A stretch of 64,000 nt of DNA from Novispirillum itersonii subsp. itersonii ATCC 12639 (GTDB lineage Bacteria > Pseudomonadota > Alphaproteobacteria > Rhodospirillales > Rhodospirillaceae): assembly GCF_000381985.1 (NCBI RefSeq), contig NZ_KB907341.1:124001-188000 (forward strand). Reading direction: 5' to 3'. The notes beneath the pieces were generated by a model. It was given only the letters and a program-made list of their open reading frames with translations. It searched no databases and was not told the DNA's origin. Position 1 is the stretch's first letter, and every line of letters starts with the position of its first letter. The translations under genes were made by a program, and so were the position numbers. Positions 39,579 through 49,218 of the stretch are shown one piece after another.

Positions 39579-39925
39579 GACGACATTCTCCTTTGAAGTC
39601 TGTCTGCCGCAGGCCGCTCAGCCCCCTCGGCCCAGCCCCCGGCACCCCTTATGACGCAGTCCTGCGTGACATGCCATGTGCTGCAACACAGCTTTAAAAG
39701 CCGCGCCAGCATTACCCGTAAATTTTTAGTGGAATCGCGACACACTGTCCATCATTACCGGGCACAGACTGGAAGGACTCCAGAATATTACAGCACCCGG
39801 GGCACAGAGAGGCACCGTGTGTCTAGCCCGACATACACCCTGAAGCTAAACCCCTTGATTTAGGCCGAAGTATCGATCCACCACCCTTTTCCGCAAGAGG
39901 AGGCTTTGACCCGGAACATCCCGGC
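39579..39925. other. 347-base intergenic region
   Basis: The region lies between the divergent small membrane protein and hemerythrin-like genes. It contains a small perfect inverted repeat, ACGCAG/CTGCGT (39654-39667). A 70-codon + strand frame here shows no ribosome-binding site or protein character. It probably holds promoters for both flanking genes. Confidence 0.4.
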
Positions 39926-40483
39926 ATGGCTAACTTAGGAACACCTGCCCCCCTCAACGCCACCGGATTATCCTGTATGACCCGCCCCCCGCACCCGGAC
40001 CGACAGAGCAGCCTTCCGCAGGCACAGCCGACCGGCGGGACCTCGCACCTTTCATCTCCGGCACCTCTGGCGGATGCCTCTTTTATCGGTCATCACCAGC
40101 AGATTGACCGGGCCCTGCATTATCTGCAGCAGGCCAGCCTGACGTTCTGCAGCGAATCGGCAGAGGGGCCGGATCTCCCGGCACCCGACCTGATCAGCGC
40201 CCTGTCCGGCGTGAAAGAAGCCGCAGCCGAACACTTTGCACACGAAGAAAAACTGATGGAAGACACCGGCTTCGATCAGACCGATGAACACCGGCAGACC
40301 CACCGCTTTTTCCTGACGCTGATCCAGATGGAAATGGATGCCCTGCTGCGGGGCAAGCCAGTACAGGGCGATCCCCTGTGTCAGACACTGCAGAGCTGGC
40401 TGATCGCGCATTCACGCCATCAGGATGCTGAACTGGCCTTGTTTCTGTGCCGAGGCGGGCCGGATCTGAAGCTGTCGTTCTGA
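39926..40483 (+). CDS. Hemerythrin-like di-iron protein
   Basis: A 185-residue protein whose C-terminal ~130 residues fit the bacteriohemerythrin four-helix bundle. Candidate iron ligands are visible in order: His56/57 (IGHHQQIDRAL), His106 in FAHEEKLM, His122 and His126 in DEHRQTHRFF, and His162 with Asp167 in WLIAHSRHQDAEL. Such proteins bind O2 or NO reversibly and often act in oxygen sensing or storage. The first ~50 residues are Pro/Ser-rich and disordered; an ATG at 39977 is an alternative start. Neither start has a clear ribosome-binding site. Confidence 0.82.
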   Translation: MANLGTPAPLNATGLSCMTRPPHPDRQSSLPQAQPTGGTSHLSSPAPLADASFIGHHQQIDRALHYLQQASLTFCSESAEGPDLPAPDLISALSGVKEAAAEHFAHEEKLMEDTGFDQTDEHRQTHRFFLTLIQMEMDALLRGKPVQGDPLCQTLQSWLIAHSRHQDAELALFLCRGGPDLKLSF

Positions 40484-40556
40484 TCCCCGCACCCATCAAG
40501 TTCCCGGCATTGGCCGAACAGGTAATGTCCGGCGGAGAACAGACTGCGACAGCCTG

Positions 40557-40958
40557 TTACCAGGTGCGCTGACGGCCCCCGTCCTGCACGCCGATCAGCT
40601 TATCAGCCGGGTGATTGCTGGGCTGGGCATAGCAGGAGACATTCCCCAAAGTCCGGTAACAATACAGCGGCTGCGTGACCGGATCGTTCTCGTAAGGCTG
40701 AACACACCAGTGACCGCCCTGTTCGGCGCGGACACTGGAACAGTCCTCGCCGGTCGCCCAGCCGGTCACATGGTCAATCACGGTTTTATCAGTGGCAATC
40801 ACCGTCACCGGATCAATCGCCGCCACCCCCGGAGGAATGTGCGATGCACAGCCGGACAATACCAGCAGCGCCAGAAGACCCAGAACCGGGGCGGAATGGC
40901 GCCCCCCCGGGAAGGATCCCGGCCCGATGCTCATGATCTTCTGCGGACGGTCCTGCAT
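40557..40958 (-). CDS. Small putative lipoprotein
   Basis: A 133-residue protein with a signal sequence (HSAPVLGLLALLVLSGCAS) whose lipobox LSGC (Cys about residue 37) predicts acylation. The mature part (~97 residues) has four Cys residues (EDCSSV, HWCVQP, LYCYRT, VSCYAQP), enough for two disulfides, and no known domain. Two starts are possible: ATG 40958 and ATG 40934, eight codons in; the second gives a more usual signal length. The role is unknown. Confidence 0.7.
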   Translation of the reverse strand: MQDRPQKIMSIGPGSFPGGRHSAPVLGLLALLVLSGCASHIPPGVAAIDPVTVIATDKTVIDHVTGWATGEDCSSVRAEQGGHWCVQPYENDPVTQPLYCYRTLGNVSCYAQPSNHPADKLIGVQDGGRQRTW

Positions 40959-41335
40959 TGCCTGCCGTTCTCCGTAAACTGCGTCCGGCCCCGTGCCGCT
41001 GTGGCAGCCTGCCCGGAAAGCCGGGCGGGGGACCTATACAAGAGCCTTATGCGTTCAGCACCGCAACCGGGCGCTTTAAGCAGTGTAAGCAACCACAGTC
41101 TGGCACGGTAAAGTTAAGGAACCCTGAAACTCCCGCAGCCTCGGCATGAACCGCTGATACACTACAGATTGCCTCCTCTGCCCACACGCACTATGGTGGG
41201 CACCTTCCGTGCGGAGGAACCGCTGCGGGCTGCAGGGCTGGCCCTGATTGCCAGAAGCCTGACCCGACGCAGACCCCCGCATGCAACGCACACCCCTGTG
41301 TTTTGAAGACTGACCATTGATGAGGACCCCGATCC
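40959..41335. other. 377-base intergenic region before the yfgM-like gene
   Basis: The region lies between the divergent lipoprotein and yfgM-like genes. A perfect GCCCGG/CCGGGC hairpin (41011-41026) with an AAAG loop is followed by a TATACA box near 41034. No gene of convincing coding character is seen; GAGGAC near 41322 is the ribosome-binding site for the next gene. Confidence 0.4.
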
Positions 41336-42022
41336 GTGGCTGACAGGACTCCCGATCACCAGCAAGACGCCCTCTTCCGCGAAGTGGATGATGATCTGCG
41401 GCATGAGCAGATCAATAAGCTGTGGAAGGCTTATGGGTCGTGGATCATCACCGCTGCGGTTCTTATTGTCGCGGTCGTCGCGGGACACGAAGGCTGGCAG
41501 GCGTGGCAGCGGTCAGTCCGCAATGACGAGGCCCGCACCTATGAACAGGCCCTGAGCAGACTTCAGGCCGGGGAAGATGCCTCTGCCGCCCTTACCGCCA
41601 TCGGCAAGACCGGCACCACCGGCCACCGTGATCTGGCCCGCCTGCAGGAAGCGGCCCTGCTCCTGAAACAGGGCAAAGGGACTGAGGCTGTCGCCGCCTA
41701 TCAGGCACTGTATGCTGACAGCAAGACGGATAAGGTCTTTGCCGATCTGTCCCGCATTCTGGCCGTACAGCATGGCATGGACCTGCCGGGGGCTGATGTG
41801 AAGGCACTGGAATCGGTGCTGACTCCGCTGCTGGATCCCGCCAGCCCGTTCCGTCATCTGGCCGCGGAAGCCAAGGCCCTGCTGGCGCTGCAGGACAAGC
41901 GCGTTGAGGATGCCAAAACCCAGCTGAATGCCCTGTTCGCTGACCGCACCACCCCGGCGGGGGTCCGCAGCCGGGCCCGCGACCTGCTGTCCGCACTTGG
42001 TGCGGAACCGGCGCAGGGTTAA
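41336..42022 (+). CDS. YfgM-like tetratricopeptide membrane protein
   Basis: A 228-residue bitopic protein: a cytoplasmic acidic N-terminus (ALFREVDDDLRHEQINKLWKAYG), one membrane helix at about 34-52 (WIITAAVLIVAVVAGHEGW), and a periplasmic helical-repeat domain with TPR character. This matches YfgM/DUF2133, an ancillary SecYEG-associated factor that helps hand secreted proteins to periplasmic chaperones. GTG start at 41336 with GAGGAC upstream. The order yfgM-bamB-der is the same as in E. coli, which strengthens the call. Confidence 0.88.
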   Translation: MADRTPDHQQDALFREVDDDLRHEQINKLWKAYGSWIITAAVLIVAVVAGHEGWQAWQRSVRNDEARTYEQALSRLQAGEDASAALTAIGKTGTTGHRDLARLQEAALLLKQGKGTEAVAAYQALYADSKTDKVFADLSRILAVQHGMDLPGADVKALESVLTPLLDPASPFRHLAAEAKALLALQDKRVEDAKTQLNALFADRTTPAGVRSRARDLLSALGAEPAQG

Positions 42023-42077
42023 GTCATCTCGGTTGATATGGTCTGGGGCACCCGTCACGGGTATGTGGAGTAGAAGA

Positions 42078-43487
42078 ATGACGGTCCGTCGTTTGCTGCC
42101 TGTTTCCGGTCAGACCCGGCTTTCGGGAGAAACCCGGCATGGGGTGGCCCCGCACCGGGGCCGCCGCCTGTCCGCCGCTGCGGTTGCCCTTGTTGCCCCG
42201 CTCATCCTGTCTGCCTGTGGCGATTCGTGGTTAGGTGGAGACACCAAGCCGCCCCTGCCGGGCAACCGGATCTCTGTCCTTCAGCATGAAAACAGCCTGA
42301 AGCCGACACAGGGCGGTGGCCCGGTGGAAATCCGCCTTCCTGCCCCGGAACCCAACGAGGACTGGCCGCAGGCCGGTGGATACAGCCACCATTCCATGCA
42401 GCACATGGAAATCGGCGCCGCCCCCCGTGAGGACTGGACCACCAGTGTCGGAACCGGCAATGCCAAGCGCAGCGCCGTCATGGCCGAACCGGTGGTCGGT
42501 GAGGGCCGGGTCTACGCGGTTGACGCCCAGGGCCGGGCAACGGCGCTGGACGCCAAACGCGGATCCACCCTGTGGTCCGTCGATCTGGCCCCGGATGACG
42601 AGGACGACAACGCCATCATCGGCGGCGGCATCGCCTATGACGATGGCCGGGTCTTTGTCACCACTGCCTATGCCGAGGTCGTCGCGCTGGATGCCGCCAC
42701 CGGCAAAGAACAGTGGCGGCAGAAAGTGACCGCCCCGGTCCGCGCCGCCCCGACAATCAATGGCGGGCGCGTGTTCGTTGCCACCCTTGATAACAAGGGG
42801 CTGGCACTGGCTGCCGATGACGGGCGCATCCTGTGGACCTACTCCGGGAACGAAGAAGGCGCGACCGTTCTTGCCGCCGCAGCCCCGGCGGTTGACAACG
42901 GCGTGGTGGTGTTCCCGTTCTCCTCCGGCGAAGTGGTCGCCCTGCGGGTCGATACCGGGGCACCCCTGTGGAACGACAGCATCATCGCCGCCCGCCGCAC
43001 CGATGCGACCGGCACGCTGGCCTCTATTGCCGCCCGCCCGGTGATCGACAACAACCGGCTGTTCGTCATCGGTCACTCCGGCCTGATGGTCGGGATTGAT
43101 ATGCGGACCGGCGACCGGTCGTGGGATCTGGAGCTGTCGGGCCTGTCCCAGCCGTGGATTGCCGGGGACTATCTGTTCGCTGTCTCCGTCGATGCCCAGC
43201 TGGTGGCGGTTGATGCCCGCAATGGCAAAATTCTGTGGGTGACCGCCCTGCCCCTGTGGCAGGACGACGAAGACAAAACCGGCCGCATCCTGTGGACCGG
43301 CCCTGTCCTTGCCTCTGACCGGCTGATTGTCACCGGATCCCATGGGGAAGCGATGTCGGTCGATCCCTATACCGGCAAGGTCATCGGCCGCATGGATATG
43401 CCCGATGGCATCAACCTGCCACCGGCCATCGCCGGGAAAGCCCTTTACTTCCTCAGCAACAACGGCGATATCGTCTCGTTGCGTTAA
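42078..43487 (+). CDS. bamB: Outer membrane assembly lipoprotein BamB
   Basis: BAM-complex lipoprotein with a beta-propeller. The 469-residue product has an Arg-rich signal sequence with lipobox LSAC (Cys about 40) and then repeated PQQ-like blades, each with a form of GRVYAVDAQGRATALDAKRGSTLWSVDL (about 140, 185, 230 and beyond). The frame is open 50 codons upstream into yfgM, but ATG 42078 with GGAG before it gives a proper signal peptide. It follows yfgM and precedes der. Confidence 0.93.
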   Translation: MTVRRLLPVSGQTRLSGETRHGVAPHRGRRLSAAAVALVAPLILSACGDSWLGGDTKPPLPGNRISVLQHENSLKPTQGGGPVEIRLPAPEPNEDWPQAGGYSHHSMQHMEIGAAPREDWTTSVGTGNAKRSAVMAEPVVGEGRVYAVDAQGRATALDAKRGSTLWSVDLAPDDEDDNAIIGGGIAYDDGRVFVTTAYAEVVALDAATGKEQWRQKVTAPVRAAPTINGGRVFVATLDNKGLALAADDGRILWTYSGNEEGATVLAAAAPAVDNGVVVFPFSSGEVVALRVDTGAPLWNDSIIAARRTDATGTLASIAARPVIDNNRLFVIGHSGLMVGIDMRTGDRSWDLELSGLSQPWIAGDYLFAVSVDAQLVAVDARNGKILWVTALPLWQDDEDKTGRILWTGPVLASDRLIVTGSHGEAMSVDPYTGKVIGRMDMPDGINLPPAIAGKALYFLSNNGDIVSLR

Positions 43488-43604
43488 CTGCGGCTGGCGG
43501 CGGCGGGGTTTCCCTGCCGCCGCAGGTCTGCTCCTGATACCCCCCTGTTCCTCCCGGTGCGCCCTGCCCGGGGGGCTGTTCTTTTTTCCAGAGTATCGCC
43601 TCCC

Positions 43605-45152
43605 ATGAGTTTCACCGTCGCCATCATCGGCCGTCCCAATGTCGGCAAATCCACGCTGTTCAACCGTCTGGTCGGGCGGCGTCTGGCCATCGTTCACGAT
43701 ATGCCGGGCGTGACGCGGGACCGTAAGACCCACAAGGCCGTTCTGGCTGGCATGGAGTTCACCGTGATCGATACGGCTGGTCTGGAAGACACGCTGGACG
43801 ACTCGCTGGAAGGCCGGATGCGCCAGCAGACGGAAGCGGCACTGGATGAAGCTGACGTCGTCCTGTTCCTGATCGACGCCCGTGCCGGGGTCACCCCGCT
43901 GGACGCCCACTTCGCAGACCTGCTGCGCCGCCACCCGACCCCGGTGATCCTGTGCGCCAACAAGTGCGAAGGCCGGGCCGGGGCACCGGGGCTGTTTGAA
44001 TCCTATGGTCTGGGTCTGGGCGAGCCGGTCCCGATTTCTGCCGAACACGGCGAAGGGATGATGGACCTGTTTCAGGCTCTGCTCCCGTTTGCCCGCGCCG
44101 CTGGCGTGGAAGAAGAAGAGCAGGAAAAGCAAGAGTTCGAGCCCTTCCCCGATGACGGGGAAGACGCCCCGGTCGGCGCTTCGGTGGTGCGGGAAACCGG
44201 CGACGGTGCCGATGACGACCGCCCGGTCGCGGCGGCCGGAAGCAGCGATGATGATGACGATGACGACTGGGAAGGCCCCGGCGACTATGAGGAGGAGGAC
44301 GAAGAGTTCCCGCCTTATGAAGAGCCCGGCCGCCCGGAACGCCCGCTGCAGCTGGCGATCGTCGGTCGCCCGAACACCGGGAAATCGACGCTGATCAACC
44401 GCCTGCTGGGCGAAGACCGCCTGCTGACCGGCCCCGAGGCCGGGATCACCCGCGATGCCATTGAAGTGGACTGGGAATGGCGGGGCCGGCGGATCCGTCT
44501 GGTTGACACCGCCGGTCTGCGCCGCCGTGCCCGCATTGATGACAGCCTTGAAAAGCTGATGGTCGCCGAGACCCTGAACGCCATCCGCATGGCGGAAGTG
44601 GTGGTCCTGATGCTTGACGCCAATATGGTGATGGAAAAGCAGGACCTGACCATCGCCCGCATGGTGATCGACGAAGGGCGCGCGCTGGTGATCGCCGTCA
44701 ACAAGTGGGATGCAGCCGACAACCGGGGCGAAACCATCCAGCGCCTGAACGACCGTCTGCAAACCTCGCTGCCGCAGGTGCGCGGGATTCCGACCGTTAC
44801 CATTTCCGGCCTGAAGGGCCACGGACTGGACCGGCTGCTGGAAAGCACCTTTGCCATTCATCGCGTCTGGAACAGCCGCGTCGGGACCAGCAAGCTGAAC
44901 CGCTGGCTGAACGAAATGACCGAGCGGCACCCGACCCCGCTGTCGAAGCTGGGCCGCCGGATCCGTCTGCGTTACATGACGCAGGTCAAGACCCGTCCGC
45001 CGACATTCGCCATCTTCGCATCTAAGCCCGATGAGCTGCCGGACAGCTATATGCGCTATCTGGTCAACGGCCTGCGCGATACCTTCAGCATGGATGGGGT
45101 GCCGATCCGCATCTACATCCGCAAGCCGAAGAATCCTTACGCCAATAAGTAA
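43605..45152 (+). CDS. der: Tandem GTPase Der (EngA), ribosome assembly
   Basis: Essential GTPase with two G domains that acts in 50S assembly. The 515 residues have G domain 1 ([16 protein letters not shown], residue 5 onward; DTAGLED; NKCEG), G domain 2 ([21 protein letters not shown] near 252; [22 protein letters not shown]) and the C-terminal KH-like domain (about 430-515). The linker (about 180-250) is unusually long and acidic, with a run of Asp near 225 and repeated Glu. The frame extends 16 codons upstream, but the family N-terminus starts at ATG 43605. Confidence 0.97.
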   Translation: MSFTVAIIGRPNVGKSTLFNRLVGRRLAIVHDMPGVTRDRKTHKAVLAGMEFTVIDTAGLEDTLDDSLEGRMRQQTEAALDEADVVLFLIDARAGVTPLDAHFADLLRRHPTPVILCANKCEGRAGAPGLFESYGLGLGEPVPISAEHGEGMMDLFQALLPFARAAGVEEEEQEKQEFEPFPDDGEDAPVGASVVRETGDGADDDRPVAAAGSSDDDDDDDWEGPGDYEEEDEEFPPYEEPGRPERPLQLAIVGRPNTGKSTLINRLLGEDRLLTGPEAGITRDAIEVDWEWRGRRIRLVDTAGLRRRARIDDSLEKLMVAETLNAIRMAEVVVLMLDANMVMEKQDLTIARMVIDEGRALVIAVNKWDAADNRGETIQRLNDRLQTSLPQVRGIPTVTISGLKGHGLDRLLESTFAIHRVWNSRVGTSKLNRWLNEMTERHPTPLSKLGRRIRLRYMTQVKTRPPTFAIFASKPDELPDSYMRYLVNGLRDTFSMDGVPIRIYIRKPKNPYANK

Positions 45153-45158
45153 GGTCTG

Positions 45159-45188
45159 AACGGGGAAGATCGCAGGGTCTTCCCCGTT
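45159..45188. terminator. Bidirectional hairpin between der and the acyl-CoA synthetase gene
   Basis: AACGGGGAAGA (45159-45169) pairs perfectly with TCTTCCCCGTT (45178-45188) around an 8-base loop, between two convergent genes. The T-tract is short. Confidence 0.65.
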
Positions 45189-45206
45189 CTGCTGTCCGTG
45201 CCCGGC

Positions 45207-46847
45207 TCAGAGGGGGGCGGTTTCCCGCTCCCGCAGATCCTTACGGCGGATTTTCCCGGTCGGCGTCATCGGCAGACTGTCCATGAACTCAACGGCCCGG
45301 GGATAGGCATGGGCCGCCATCCGAGTTTTCACAAACATCTGGATCTCTTCCGCCAGCGCCGGATCCCCCTGCAGTCCGTCCTTCAGAACAATAAAGGCCT
45401 TCACGATTTCAGTCCGGACCGGGTCGGGCACCCCGACCGCCGCAGCCATCGCCACAGCCGGGTGCTTCATCAGGGCATCCTCCACCTCGCCCGGGCCGAT
45501 GCGGTATCCGGCAGAGGTGATGACATCATCATCCCGGCCCAGAAACCACAGATAGCCGTCGCCATCCTGCTGCCCCAGATCACCGGTCAGCAGCCAGCGG
45601 CGCCCGTCAGCAGCGGTGACGAACTTGTCCTCGGTCGCCTGCGGATTGTTCCAGTACCGCAGGAACATCACCGGGTCCGGTGCCTGCACGGCAATACTGC
45701 CGGTCTGCCCGGCGGGCAGCGGAGTCCCGCCGGCATCAATCACCGCCACCTCATGACCAAAGATCGGCTGCCCCATTGAGCCCGGTTTGACCGGCGCCAC
45801 AGAGGCACAGTTGCCGACAATCAGATTGCATTCGGTCTGGCCGTAGAACTCGTTGAGTGTCAGGCCGAAGGTATCCTGTGCCCAGTCGATCAGTTCCGCC
45901 CCCAGAGTTTCCCCACCTGAGCCGATCGAACGCAGATGATAACCAAACCGCCCGCGCGGAGCCTCCACCTGCCGCATCAGTTTCAGGGCGGTCGGCGGCA
46001 TAAAGACATTGCGCACCCGGTGGCGGGCCATCAGGGCAAAGGCCTCTTCCGGGTCAAACTTGCGGGCCCGGTGTGCCAGCACCGGTACCCCGTGATGCAG
46101 ACTCGGCAGCAGAACATCAATCAGGCCGCCGATCCATGCCCAGTCTGCCGGGGTCCAGAACAGATCATCCGGCTGCGGGAAGAACTCGTGCGGCAGCTCC
46201 ACCCCCGGCAGATGCCCCAGCAACACCCGATGGGCGTGCAGCGCCCCCTTCGGCTTGCCGGTGGTCCCTGAGGTATAGATGATGATCGCCGGATCATCCG
46301 CCAGCGTCTCCACCGGCACAAAACCACCGGCAGCCTGTCCGACGGCATCCCAGAAATCTGTGGTGCCAGCCCCGCCGCCGACACAGAGAACACTGCGCAG
46401 ACCCGGCAGATCCGCCCGCAGATCAAGTACCCGGTCACGGTTTGCGGCATCAGTGATCAGCGCCGCTGCTCCGCAGTCGTTCAGCCGGTAAGACAGGGCT
46501 TCCGGGCCGAAAAGCGTAAACAGCGGAACCGCAATCGCCCCAAGCTTGTAGGTCGCGATATGACTGACCACCGTTTCGTAAGACTGTGGCAGAAAAATAC
46601 CGATCCGGTCCCCGGCCTGTATCCCCTTACCCCGCAGCACGGCGGCCAGCCGGTCAGAGTCAGCCTTCAGACTGGCAAAATCATGGACCCGGACCGTGCC
46701 GTCGGCCTCTTCAATAATCACGGCCGGGGCCTGCGGCCGCACCAGCGCGTGGCGGTCGCAGATATCGACACCGATGTTATAGCGGTGTGGAATGGCCCAG
46801 CGGAACCCTGCCCGCCCGGCGGCCCAGGTCTCAACCCGTTCAAGCAT
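45207..46847 (-). CDS. AMP-dependent acyl-CoA synthetase
   Basis: A 546-residue adenylate-forming ligase that activates a carboxylic acid via acyl-AMP to acyl-CoA. The core motifs are IIIYTSGTTGKPKGALHAHR near 180, NEFYGQTECNLIVGN near 325, LLTGDLGQQDGDGYLWFLGRDDDVITSAGYRIGPGEVEDAL near 420, and the catalytic Lys in TPTGKIRRKDLR near the end. The arrangement is closest to medium/short-chain acyl-CoA synthetases, but the substrate is not certain. GAGGAAAC precedes ATG 46847; twenty upstream codons are open but lack similarity. It is divergent from the nitronate monooxygenase-like gene. Confidence 0.9.
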   Translation of the reverse strand: MLERVETWAAGRAGFRWAIPHRYNIGVDICDRHALVRPQAPAVIIEEADGTVRVHDFASLKADSDRLAAVLRGKGIQAGDRIGIFLPQSYETVVSHIATYKLGAIAVPLFTLFGPEALSYRLNDCGAAALITDAANRDRVLDLRADLPGLRSVLCVGGGAGTTDFWDAVGQAAGGFVPVETLADDPAIIIYTSGTTGKPKGALHAHRVLLGHLPGVELPHEFFPQPDDLFWTPADWAWIGGLIDVLLPSLHHGVPVLAHRARKFDPEEAFALMARHRVRNVFMPPTALKLMRQVEAPRGRFGYHLRSIGSGGETLGAELIDWAQDTFGLTLNEFYGQTECNLIVGNCASVAPVKPGSMGQPIFGHEVAVIDAGGTPLPAGQTGSIAVQAPDPVMFLRYWNNPQATEDKFVTAADGRRWLLTGDLGQQDGDGYLWFLGRDDDVITSAGYRIGPGEVEDALMKHPAVAMAAAVGVPDPVRTEIVKAFIVLKDGLQGDPALAEEIQMFVKTRMAAHAYPRAVEFMDSLPMTPTGKIRRKDLRERETAPL

Positions 46848-47049
46848 TGACGTTTCCTCGGTTTCTTTTTGTGGGGGAGCCGGTGCCTGCAGCGGGAAGC
46901 CCGCCACATTACCTTTTCGTTATTTTGGTGACCTATAGGTAAATCAGATTGGCGGCAGGTGACCGCATACAGTAAAGTACGGCAGAACAGGGAGGACCAC
47001 CAAGCGTCCTGAAACAATGCCCCCAGTCACTCAAACCCAGAGGGATCCG

Positions 47050-48009
47050 ATGCCGCTGCCCAAAGCCCTTGATGGCCGTCTGCGCCTGCCCGTTGTTGTC
47101 GCCCCGATGTTTCTTGCCTCGGGCCCCGATCTGGTCACCGCCTGTTGCCGGGCCGGGGTGGTCGGCACCTTTCCGGCCCTGAACCAGCGGACCACGGACG
47201 GCTTTGAAGACTGGCTGAAGACGATTGAAGCGGCGCTGACCCCGCAGGATGCCCCCTTTGGCGTCAACCTGATCGTCCATAAGACCAATCCCCGTGTTCA
47301 GGCGGATCTGGAAGTGATCGTGCGCCACCGGGTACCGCTGGTGATCACCAGCCTTGGGGCGGTGAAGGACGTGGTGGATGCGGTCCACTCCTACGGGGGG
47401 GCGGTGTTTCATGACGTAACCAATCTGAAGCATGCCCGCAAAGCCATCGCCGCCGGAGTGGATGGACTGATTCTGGTGTGTGCCGGAGCCGGGGGCCATG
47501 CCGGAACCCTGAATCCCTTCGCTCTGCTCAGTGAAATCCGGGCGGAATTCGACGGCACGATCCTGCTGGCGGGCACCCTGTCCACCGGGGATCAGATTGC
47601 CGCTGCCCGACTGCTGGGGGCAGATCTGGCCTATATGGGCACCCGCTTCATCGCCACGCAGGAATGTGCGGCCCAGCAGGATTACAAAGACATGCTGATC
47701 AGCGCCGGGGCGTCTGACATCGTTTATACCCCGGCGATTTCCGGCATTCCCGCCAGCTTCCTGCGCCAGAGCCTTGAGAATGCCGGGATCGACGCCGCCC
47801 GTCTGGCCGAGCGCCCCGATATTGACCTGCATACCGAGCTGAACAGTGAAGCCAAGGCCTGGAAGACCATCTGGTCTGCCGGTCAGGGGGTCGCCGCCAT
47901 CCACGATCAGCCCACCGTTGCCGATCTGGTCACGCGGCTGGAACGGGAATACCGCTCAACCCTTGGCAGGGCAGCCACCCTGCTGGAAGAAACAGCGGTT
48001 CCGGCCTGA
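47050..48009 (+). CDS. Nitronate monooxygenase-like FMN protein
   Basis: A 319-residue TIM-barrel flavoprotein of the 2-nitropropane dioxygenase/nitronate monooxygenase family. Typical segments are LPVVVAPMFLASGPDLVTACCRAGVVGTFPALN at the start, the glycine-rich phosphate-binding stretch CAGAGGHAGTLNPFALLSEIR near 155, and AGTLSTGDQIAAARLLGADLAYMGTRF near 185-212. The catalytic His of class I enzymes corresponds to GGHAG. AGGGA precedes ATG 47050; eleven more codons upstream are open. It oxidises nitroalkanes or related compounds using FMN. Confidence 0.87.
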   Translation: MPLPKALDGRLRLPVVVAPMFLASGPDLVTACCRAGVVGTFPALNQRTTDGFEDWLKTIEAALTPQDAPFGVNLIVHKTNPRVQADLEVIVRHRVPLVITSLGAVKDVVDAVHSYGGAVFHDVTNLKHARKAIAAGVDGLILVCAGAGGHAGTLNPFALLSEIRAEFDGTILLAGTLSTGDQIAAARLLGADLAYMGTRFIATQECAAQQDYKDMLISAGASDIVYTPAISGIPASFLRQSLENAGIDAARLAERPDIDLHTELNSEAKAWKTIWSAGQGVAAIHDQPTVADLVTRLEREYRSTLGRAATLLEETAVPA

Positions 48010-48025
48010 CCTGTTCCCCCTCTAC

Positions 48026-48064
48026 ACAAAAAACCGGGCCGGAGATCCCCTCTCCGGCCCGGTT
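48026..48064 (-). terminator. Intrinsic terminator after the GH114-like gene
   Basis: AACCGGGCCGGAGA (48032-48045) pairs perfectly with TCTCCGGCCCGGTT (48051-48064). On the minus strand the stem runs into a seven-base T-tract, so it ends the minus-strand gene at 48095; on the + strand there is no T-run. Confidence 0.85.
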
Positions 48065-48094
48065 GCCCTGCACACGGTATGACCTGCTGGCGTT

Positions 48095-49198
48095 TTATTT
48101 GATCGGGGCGGCCGCCTCGCGCGCCCGGTAGACATCCAGTCCTTCCAGCACCACCCCGTCAAAGCCGAGATCCATGATCCCGGCAAACGTTTTCCCGAGG
48201 ATCGCCTGCCACTCAGGATTCCAGTACTGAACCTCAAAGGCACCGGGCTGCGACAGAATCGGCAGCTCCAGCCAACGCGGCTCTCCGACCTTCCAGTCAC
48301 TCTTCCAGTAATATTTGGTATCAAAGGCGTGGGTAATGTCCATCCGCGCCAGAACCAGACGCCGGGCCCCCAGCTTCTTGAACTTCAGCGCCCGCACCTC
48401 TGCCGGGGTCAACGGCTCGACATCCCGGTAGAAAGGATCAATGGCGATGATGTCGAAATTGGTGGCCTGCAGTTGATCGAGCCAATGCTTCTTGCTCGGG
48501 GCCCCGCTGTTGCTGTCCAGCAGCAGGAAGTTGCGGCCATCGGCCAGCGTGACCACGTTATCAGCGTTTTCGTTGATCACCGCCGCCATCGACAGATCTT
48601 TCAGCGGCCCGCGCCCGGCATCCAGATGCGGGATAATCCCCTGCCGTCGGGCCGTGCGATAGGCATCCGGCAAGGTCTGCGGGGTGCTGCAATGATCTGC
48701 AGACAGGACCGTCAGCCCGGTTTCCCGCAGCATCTGGACAAAAGCCGCCGATGCAGTCGGAATTTCCACGCAGAACTGGCCGTCAAGAATAACGCCGTCA
48801 ATCAGCTTGGCATACTGACGCATCACCGTGCCCGCAGGCTCCACCGGAACCTGAAGCCCATCCGTGGTGCGCAGACGCTTCAGTTCCTCCAGCTTGACCT
48901 CGTACTCGCCCTTGACGATCAGGCCAAGACCACTGCGGGAAACAATCGAGAAATAGGGGTTTTTATTGCGGGCAAACGTCCCAAGCGCCGTCACGGTCTG
49001 GCGCAGGGCATTGCGGTAATCAGGCACTTCCAGCGGGGCTGCCGGGCTGGTTCGCAGCGGATCAGCCCCCGGACCACGCGGCGGGGGCTGCTGCGCCCCG
49101 ACCGGAGCCGACAGCAGCAGAACAGATGTGAGTGCCGCCAGCACCGCACCCCGGCCGCACCAGAAGCCTGCGTTTCCTGTCCGTGTCCGTCTGCCCAC
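48095..49198 (-). CDS. GH114/TM1410-like secreted protein
   Basis: A 367-residue secreted or periplasmic protein with an N-terminal signal (GAVLAALTSVLLLSAPVGAQQ). The rest resembles TIM-barrel proteins of the TM1410/GH114 type: RNALRQTVTALGTFARNKNPYFSIVSRSG, LDGQFCVEIP, AINENADNVVTLADGRNFL and the C-terminal GKTFAGIMDLGFDGVVLEGLDVYR, a segment typical of the family. GH114 includes endo-alpha-1,4-polygalactosaminidases, but no catalytic assignment is possible here, so a glycosidase role is inference. The start is GTG at 49198 with GAGGGG upstream. A strong terminator follows. Confidence 0.75.
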   Translation of the reverse strand: MGRRTRTGNAGFWCGRGAVLAALTSVLLLSAPVGAQQPPPRGPGADPLRTSPAAPLEVPDYRNALRQTVTALGTFARNKNPYFSIVSRSGLGLIVKGEYEVKLEELKRLRTTDGLQVPVEPAGTVMRQYAKLIDGVILDGQFCVEIPTASAAFVQMLRETGLTVLSADHCSTPQTLPDAYRTARRQGIIPHLDAGRGPLKDLSMAAVINENADNVVTLADGRNFLLLDSNSGAPSKKHWLDQLQATNFDIIAIDPFYRDVEPLTPAEVRALKFKKLGARRLVLARMDITHAFDTKYYWKSDWKVGEPRWLELPILSQPGAFEVQYWNPEWQAILGKTFAGIMDLGFDGVVLEGLDVYRAREAAAPIK

Positions 49199-49218
49199 CT
49201 TAACCCCTCACTGTCATC

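Noticed and set aside
39651-39863. 70-codon open frame between the small membrane protein and hemerythrin genes
   Set aside because: No ribosome-binding site, no conserved composition, and it overlaps a likely promoter region.
42231-44930. 899-codon minus-strand open frame across bamB and der
   Set aside because: Its composition (Gly, His, Gln, Arg-rich) is typical of an antisense shadow of GC-rich genes, and both sense genes are clear family members.
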